A stretch of DNA of 11,003 nucleotides from an uncultured bacterium. Lineage in GTDB: Bacteria; Bacteroidota; Bacteroidia; Bacteroidales; Paludibacteraceae. The notes under the pieces are model-generated. The model saw nothing but the letters and a program-made list of their open reading frames with translations. It did no database searches and was not told the DNA's origin. The translations under genes were made by a program, and so were the position numbers. The number at the start of each line of letters is the position of its first letter. Within the stretch, counting starts at the first letter, position 1. This document shows positions 6,908 through 11,003 of the stretch, piece by piece. The stretch spans positions 1 to 11,003 of the forward strand of contig CAMHCZ010000051.1 in assembly GCA_946183755.1 (NCBI GenBank), in the 5' to 3' direction.

Positions 6908-8206
6908 CTAAAATCCAATTTTCCATGGTGCGGGACTTTCTATCACAATGCGTTGTGCGGTCATGGGGTGGGTGAATTCCAGCCTTGTGGCGTGCAGATA
7001 CATGCGGTCGGCTGCAGTATCGCCGTATAGAGGGTCGCCGAGTATGGGGTTGTTTAGTCCGTTGCGATGGGCGCAGTGCATGCGCAGCTGGTGTGTGCGG
7101 CCTGTGCGAGGGTAGAGCAGGATGTCGTTGCCGTGTCTTATGTAGTCGGTTACGGCCTCTTTGCCATGCTCATAGTCCACGCATTGCCGAGGACGGTTCA
7201 GAAAGTCGGACGACAGCGGCAGCGAGATGGTGCCTCGCTCCTCGGCGTCGCTCGGACTGCCGTGGCTGAGCATTGCCCTGTAGGTTTTGCGCACATCGTC
7301 GTGTGTGGCGAACAGCCGTTGCATGGCGGCGAAGGCTTCGTCGGTCTTTGCGGCGAGCAGTATGCCTGACGTGTCCATGTCAAGGCGGTGTGTCGCTTTG
7401 CATCCGATGATTTCTTGCACGTTCGGCAGATTCCGTTTGCCCGGCACCGAGAGCATTCCGTATGGCTTATCGACCGCCACGAACCAATCGTCCTCATAGA
7501 GCGTTGTCAGCTGGCTGCATACGGCTTTGCTTCTGTGTTGCGCGCTTATTCCGTGTATGTCCAGCCCTCCAGCCATCCACCATATTATCGGCTGGCAGCG
7601 CGACTGGCAAGGCTCGTAGAACATGCCGTGGTGCCGGACTTCTCCTTTTGGCGATTCGCCGTACCAGAATTCTACCAGTGCTAAAGGCTTGAGCCCGTGT
7701 GTGTTGGCGTATTGCAGCAGCTTTGGCGCGCAGCATTCTCCGGTGCCGCTTGGCGGAATTGTCTGGCGCAGGTTGTTTCGCTTGGCGTATTCGTCGAATA
7801 CTTGCTGCAGGCTTTGTGTTTCGCCTATGGGATTTGTTATTTGAAACTGACTGAAAAGCCATCGCTGCAGGGCTTGCGAGCGTTCCTTGCGCTCAGTTTT
7901 TATGTCGGCGAGCCGCTTGCTGTCATTGCATTTCTGCGCCTCGTGGTTCAGTTGTGTTATTATCGCCTCGTGTGTCTTGAAGTACCCGTCGGGTTGCAGA
8001 TAGTCGAATATCGCAGGCGCGTATCCGTCCCAGTCGGAGCGTCCGCATATCTGCCCGGAGTACGCTTTCAGCGTCTCGCCTGTGGTGGTTATCAGAAAGC
8101 CGAACATCTTGCCTCGGCTCACTTCCTCGCGCCATTCGGCATGCGCCTCGATGTCGGCTATTACCTGCCGCTTGGCTGCTTCGAGTGTCTCGTTAGTGAT
8201 AACCAT
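6908..8206 (-). CDS. RluA-family pseudouridine synthase with N-terminal extension
   Basis: Isomerises uridine to pseudouridine in rRNA or tRNA; the target site cannot be read from sequence. The catalytic domain covers about residues 235-432: LYEDDWFVAVDKPYGMLSVPG (236-256), HRLDMDTSGILL (273-284) with catalytic Asp 276, RTGRTHQLRMH (367-377), ILGDPLYG (388-395) and LHATRLEF (404-411). There is no S4 domain. Instead residues 1-230 form an extension with a charged, helical, perhaps coiled-coil region (about 75-140) and a conserved-looking part: GTGECCAPKLLQYA (154-167), EFWYGESPKGEVRHHG (179-194) and CQSRC (200-204). I recall the same extension in long RluA-like proteins of Bacteroidota and some Gammaproteobacteria. 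The Cys residues (158, 159, 200, 204) and His pair (192-193) could bind a metal, which is inference. The gene is notably GC-rich, and a good Bacteroidota promoter lies upstream at 8238-8268. Confidence 0.9.
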   Translation of the reverse strand: MVITNETLEAAKRQVIADIEAHAEWREEVSRGKMFGFLITTTGETLKAYSGQICGRSDWDGYAPAIFDYLQPDGYFKTHEAIITQLNHEAQKCNDSKRLADIKTERKERSQALQRWLFSQFQITNPIGETQSLQQVFDEYAKRNNLRQTIPPSGTGECCAPKLLQYANTHGLKPLALVEFWYGESPKGEVRHHGMFYEPCQSRCQPIIWWMAGGLDIHGISAQHRSKAVCSQLTTLYEDDWFVAVDKPYGMLSVPGKRNLPNVQEIIGCKATHRLDMDTSGILLAAKTDEAFAAMQRLFATHDDVRKTYRAMLSHGSPSDAEERGTISLPLSSDFLNRPRQCVDYEHGKEAVTDYIRHGNDILLYPRTGRTHQLRMHCAHRNGLNNPILGDPLYGDTAADRMYLHATRLEFTHPMTAQRIVIESPAPWKIGF

Positions 8207-8237
8207 TTTTTATTGATACGGGAAAGAAAAAACGGTG

Positions 8238-8268
8238 CAGAGTTAGTCATTTTTTTCGGAACAGCAAA
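8238..8268 (-). promoter_or_regulatory. Bacteroidota-type promoter for the pseudouridine synthase
   Basis: On the minus strand a TTTG (-33, at 8265-8268) is followed after 19 bases by TAACTCTG (-7, at 8238-8245), which differs from TAnnTTTG at one base. The 19-base spacing fits the known architecture. The leader to the ATG at 8206 would be roughly 25-30 bases. It lies in the 159-bp divergent gap. Confidence 0.55.
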
Positions 8269-8330
8269 GCAAAGGACGCCTTCTGCGGTTTTTTTCTTTT
8301 CATGTAATTATGCTTGTTGAAAACTCTCTT

Positions 8331-8338
8331 TATCTTTA
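8331..8338 (+). promoter_or_regulatory. Weak -7 box for the DUF2400 gene
   Basis: TATCTTTA matches TAnnTTTG except for the last base and lies 27 bases before the ATG at 8366. No good TTTG is found at the -33 distance; only CTTG at 8313-8316, which is too close. An AGGA at 8356-8359 could act as a weak ribosome binding site. Confidence 0.35.
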
Positions 8339-8365
8339 CATTCCTATTCTTCATTAGGATTTAGA

Positions 8366-9121
8366 ATGACTACACAAGAGCGGATAGAAATTTATCATCA
8401 GAAGCTGGAGGAAAGGTGGCGTTGTTTCGATGCCGAACGGTTTGTGTCGGCTGACCCCGTGCAGATAGTCCATGCCATGCGTGACAAAGGCGGCGACATA
8501 GCCGACATGGAGCTCTGCGCCCTCATGACGTGCATGATTGCGTGGGGCAACCGCAAGATGATAATACGAAACGCGACGAAACTCATGGAACGTGCTGCTT
8601 GGCGCCCGTACGAGTGGATTCTATCTGCCGGATTCGAGCAGTACGACGACTCCGAGTGTGTGCATCGTACGCTCAACTACGCCGGACTGAAGGCTGTGCT
8701 GCGTGAGTTATCGCCAGTTTATGAGCAGTACGGCTCGCTGAAGAATTATATAGAAAAGGAAAAACTGACCACCAAAGAACTGCTGACTCGCCTTTGCGAA
8801 TGGACCAAGGCGGCTAAGATGGGCAGTCCGGAGCGCGGCTCTGCCTGCAAACGTCTTAATATGATGCTGCGGTGGATGGTGCGCGACGGTGGCGTGGATT
8901 TAGGACTCTGGAATACAGAAAAGGTGAACAGCGCGAGCCTTTACGCCATAATGGACACGCACGTGGCTCAGCAAGCCAACAAGATGGGGCTCATCTCGCA
9001 TCCAAAGGAGAGCTGGAAGGCGGTGGAGGAACTTACCGCCATCTACCGTTCGTGGGACAGCGCCGACCCTTTGCGATTCGATATGGTGATTATGGAGCTG
9101 AACCTTGAGGAGTGCCTTTAG
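8366..9121 (+). CDS. TIGR02757 / DUF2400 family protein
   Basis: A 251-residue soluble protein of a conserved family with no established function that I know of. Family marks: MIAWGNRKMIIRNATKLM (57-74), FEQYDDSECVHRTLN (90-104), the GSPERGSACKRLNMMLRWMV stretch (153-172), GVDLGLWN (176-183), the MDTHVAQQANKMGL segment (196-209) and a C-terminal segment DPLRFDMVIMELN (234-246). Length is normal. The segment around Asp 197 resembles the V-D-T-H-V motif of HhH-GPD DNA glycosylases such as endonuclease III, where the Asp is catalytic, and Lys 162 could match the catalytic Lys of that superfamily; this is inference, because no clear helix-hairpin-helix is seen. The gene has its own upstream gap and is divergent from the pseudouridine synthase. 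Its stop overlaps the stop of the convergent minus-strand gene, with no terminator between them. Confidence 0.85.
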   Translation: MTTQERIEIYHQKLEERWRCFDAERFVSADPVQIVHAMRDKGGDIADMELCALMTCMIAWGNRKMIIRNATKLMERAAWRPYEWILSAGFEQYDDSECVHRTLNYAGLKAVLRELSPVYEQYGSLKNYIEKEKLTTKELLTRLCEWTKAAKMGSPERGSACKRLNMMLRWMVRDGGVDLGLWNTEKVNSASLYAIMDTHVAQQANKMGLISHPKESWKAVEELTAIYRSWDSADPLRFDMVIMELNLEECL

Positions 9122-9612
9122 ATGAGGCTTCTAATCTCCTCGCCCGACACGCATATCGGCTGACCTTTGTCGTTCTCGCTTATGCGGCAGTTTATGAATT
9201 TGCTGATGTCAAGTTTGTCTGTGTTCATCTGCCTGTCTAACAGATAGATGTAATATTTGCCAGTCGGGTTTTTGTATCCCGAAGCCGACATCTTGTCCTC
9301 GTCCCAGATGTAATGCTGCATCTTCAGCCTGTAGACGAGGAAATGCTCCTTGTCATCGACATTGTACATGATGGCGTAGTTGGCGTGCTTGACTTCCGGC
9401 GTCCTCAGCAGCGCGCCGTGTCTGTGCCCTTGCCTGATGTTGTAGTGGGGCTGTTCCTCGTCGCGGAATATCCAGTTGAAGTGGTCGGTGTCCTTGATGC
9501 ATCCGATGATGAACACGCTGTCGTCAATGTCCGTCAGACATTCGGCTTCTGCCTCTTTCTTAGTGTCGATAAGGTCGGACAGATTGGCGCATGCTTTTTC
9601 CTCTTTTCCCAT
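9118..9612 (-). CDS. Hypothetical protein, unrecognised family
   Basis: I do not recognise this protein. From ATG 9612 it has 164 residues; a TTG start at 9639 would add nine (173). I prefer the ATG, but no clear ribosome binding site decides it. The sequence is hydrophilic and looks like a compact cytoplasmic alpha/beta protein: after a charged, helical, Cys-containing N-terminus come a strand (DSVFIIGC), HFNWIFRD, an aromatic and His-rich stretch (HYNIRQGHRHGALLRT), strand pairs NYAIMYNV and EHFLVYRLKMQHYIW, and KYYIYLLD. There is no signal peptide or membrane span. The even density of structured-looking strands and the long open frame support a real gene. It converges on the DUF2400 gene with overlapping stop codons. 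It lies 116 bases downstream of the CobW-type gene on the same strand, with a terminator between, so it probably has its own promoter, although I see no good -7 box. Confidence 0.65.
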   Translation of the reverse strand: MGKEEKACANLSDLIDTKKEAEAECLTDIDDSVFIIGCIKDTDHFNWIFRDEEQPHYNIRQGHRHGALLRTPEVKHANYAIMYNVDDKEHFLVYRLKMQHYIWDEDKMSASGYKNPTGKYYIYLLDRQMNTDKLDISKFINCRISENDKGQPICVSGEEIRSLI

Positions 9613-9678
9613 TTTGTTGTATATGCTTGGATTCTTCAATATTAACGATGTTTCTCGTTATTTATTTTAATATGGCAT

Positions 9679-9708
9679 AAAAAAGGACGCTGTGTTTTAG
9701 CGTCCTTT
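9679..9708 (-). terminator. Rho-independent terminator after the CobW-type gene
   Basis: A perfect 10-bp inverted repeat (AAAGGACGCT 9682-9691 with 9699-9708) around a 7-base loop. On the minus strand it is followed directly by six T (9679-9684, partly in the stem), 21 bases after the stop of the CobW-type gene. The layout fits termination of minus-strand transcripts. Confidence 0.85.
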
Positions 9709-9728
9709 CATCTTTCAGTGTCTATGTC

Positions 9729-11003
9729 TTACTCCAGACACATGTCCAGTTCTTTGATTATCGCATCCTTGTCCATGTGCTGACCGATGAATACGAGTTT
9801 TATCATTCTGTCGCCGTACTCCTCGTCCCAGTCTCTTGCCAGTCCCGGCTCTTTTCTCATCAGTTCAGCCAGCTCGTCGGCAGGCATTGTTGCGTACCAC
9901 AGTCCGGCTTCCTTGACGCTCTTTTGTATTCCTGCCTGCTCGAACACGTAGCACATGTCTCTTTTCTCCTTGAAGTAGCACATGCCCTTGGCTCTGATTA
10001 TGCTTTTAGGCCATCGGCGTGCCACGAAGTCGTCGAACTTGTTCAGGTCGAAAGCCTGGCGGCGGAAGTAAACGAACGTGCCTATGCCGTACTCGTCGCC
10101 GTGCGGATGGTCCTTGTCGTGATGGTGTCCGCAGTGGCACACGCCGTGCTCATGGTCGCAGTGGCTGTGGTCCTCGTGTTCGTGTTCATGGTGGTGCTCA
10201 TGCTCATGCTCGTCGTGGTCATGGTGATGGTGGTGATGCTCGTGCTCATCATCGTCATCATCGTCTTCGTCAACGTGCTTTTCTATTTCGTTGATCCATG
10301 TGGCTGAGGTCGCCACCTTCTCGAAGTCGAACAAGTGCGTGTTCACCAGCTTGTCGAGGTCCACGTCGCCGTAGTTGCATTCCACGATTTCCGCCTTAGG
10401 CTGTATCGCCTTCAGTATCTCTTTGATTCTCTTGAGCTCCTCCGGCTTCACGTCGGCGGCTTTGTTCAGCAGTATCATGTTGCAGAACTCGATCTGCTGT
10501 ATCACGAGGTTCTCGATGTCGTCGTCATCGTGCTTTTTCTGCAGGTCGTCGCCGCATCTGAACTCGCTTTGCAGTCTCACTGCATCGACAACCGACGCGA
10601 TGCAGTCCAGTCTTATCTCGCCGTTTTCGGAATATTTGGCGTCGAGGTTAGGCATTGAGCAGATTGTCTGTGCTATAGGCGCAGGCTCGCAGATTCCGCT
10701 TGCCTCTATCACGATGTAGTCAAACTTCTTCATCGACGTTATGTCGTGCAGCTGCTCCACGAGGTCCATCTTCAGCGAGCAGCAGATGCATCCGTTCTGC
10801 AGCGCCACGAGGCTGTCGTCCTTCTGTCCCACGATTCCGCCTTTCTGTATCAGTTCCGCGTCTATGTTCACTTCGCCGATGTCGTTCACTATTACGGCGA
10901 ATTTTATGCCTTTTTTGTTTGATAGTATTCTGTTCAGCAGTGTCGTCTTTCCGCTGCCGAGGTATCCGGTCAGCAGAAGCACAGGGATTTCTTTGTTCTC
11001 CAT
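9729..11003 (-). CDS. COG0523/CobW-type GTPase with His-rich metal-binding segment
   Basis: A G3E-family P-loop GTPase, a group that includes CobW, YeiR, YjiA and the zinc chaperone ZNG1, which deliver or store metals. The GTPase domain shows G1 GYLGSGKTT (13-21), the metal-binding GCICC (71-75, a CxCC motif), EASGICEP (100-107) and LNKAAD (179-184, the G4 motif). A middle insert with Asp-rich runs (DDDDD near 159-162, 247-252) leads into a strongly His-rich stretch (243-301): 25 His among residues 254-301, plus Cys 282, 289 and 291. The C-terminal CobW_C domain follows (about 305-420, with GTFVYFRRQAFDL, KSIIRAKGMCYF and IKLVFIG). The 424-residue length fits. The ATG is the last codon of the window, so the gene is complete if this is the start, but its promoter and any Zur or other metal-responsive operator lie outside. 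Zinc is the likely metal; nickel or cobalt are possible. Confidence 0.92.
   Translation of the reverse strand: MENKEIPVLLLTGYLGSGKTTLLNRILSNKKGIKFAVIVNDIGEVNIDAELIQKGGIVGQKDDSLVALQNGCICCSLKMDLVEQLHDITSMKKFDYIVIEASGICEPAPIAQTICSMPNLDAKYSENGEIRLDCIASVVDAVRLQSEFRCGDDLQKKHDDDDIENLVIQQIEFCNMILLNKAADVKPEELKRIKEILKAIQPKAEIVECNYGDVDLDKLVNTHLFDFEKVATSATWINEIEKHVDEDDDDDDEHEHHHHHHDHDEHEHEHHHEHEHEDHSHCDHEHGVCHCGHHHDKDHPHGDEYGIGTFVYFRRQAFDLNKFDDFVARRWPKSIIRAKGMCYFKEKRDMCYVFEQAGIQKSVKEAGLWYATMPADELAELMRKEPGLARDWDEEYGDRMIKLVFIGQHMDKDAIIKELDMCLE
10101..10277 (-). repeat. Low-complexity His/Asp/Glu codon repeat inside the CobW-type gene
   Basis: Tandem-like runs of CAC/CAT, GAC/GAT and GAG/GAA codons encode the His-rich segment. 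On the plus strand they read as repeats of ATGGTG, TCGTGC and CATCGT. The tract is prone to slippage, so its length may vary between strains. It is coding, not a separate element. Confidence 0.8.

Noticed and set aside
7697..8320. 207-codon plus-strand frame opposite the pseudouridine synthase
   Set aside because: Antisense to conserved synthase sequence and biased by GC-rich codons; no motif or start signal.
10101..10277. Possible CRISPR-like or non-coding tandem repeat
   Set aside because: No regular repeat-spacer layout; the repetition is explained by His, Asp and Glu codons in frame.

Overview
The window looks like a chromosomal housekeeping segment of a Bacteroidota bacterium, most likely order Bacteroidales. 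Three things suggest this: near-consensus Bacteroidota promoter -7 boxes (TAnnTTTG) instead of sigma70-type boxes, little recognisable Shine-Dalgarno sequence, and proteins of Bacteroidales type (a DnaA with an RNHAT domain IV signature, a pRiA4b ORF-3-like protein next to miaA, a long RluA-type synthase with a conserved N-terminal extension, and a TIGR02757/DUF2400 protein). Genus cannot be fixed from the sequence alone. There is no rRNA, tRNA, CRISPR array, insertion sequence or phage gene, and no gap longer than 300 bases.

Left part, plus strand (1-4305): the 3' part of dnaA (its start lies outside the window) overlaps by 4 bases a pRiA4b ORF-3-like gene with an acidic tail. A hairpin terminator follows. 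A -7 box lies only 5 bases before miaA, which is coupled through a TTGA overlap to a LysE-family transporter and is followed 4 bases later by a putative GT-B glycosyltransferase of visibly lower GC.

Middle part, minus strand (4327-8206): a perfect 16-bp inverted repeat between convergent genes probably terminates both strands. It is followed by pheT, with no pheS beside it, and an RluA-family pseudouridine synthase with an N-terminal extension. The 159-bp divergent gap at 8207-8365 holds a good Bacteroidota promoter for the synthase and a weaker candidate for the gene on the other side.

Right part (8366-11003): a DUF2400 gene (plus) converges on an unrecognised small gene (minus) with overlapping stop codons. 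A terminator follows, then a COG0523/CobW-type GTPase with a very His-rich metal-binding stretch, whose start codon sits exactly at the window's last base.

Several genes act in RNA and translation (miaA: tRNA modification; pheT: tRNA charging; the pseudouridine synthase: RNA modification), with dnaA for replication initiation and the CobW-type GTPase for metal handling. I see no defence system, mobile element or clearly new multi-gene system. The most open points are the unrecognised gene at 9118-9612, the possible HhH-GPD relationship of the DUF2400 protein, the Cys-containing extension of the synthase, and the tight promoter-to-ATG arrangement at miaA.
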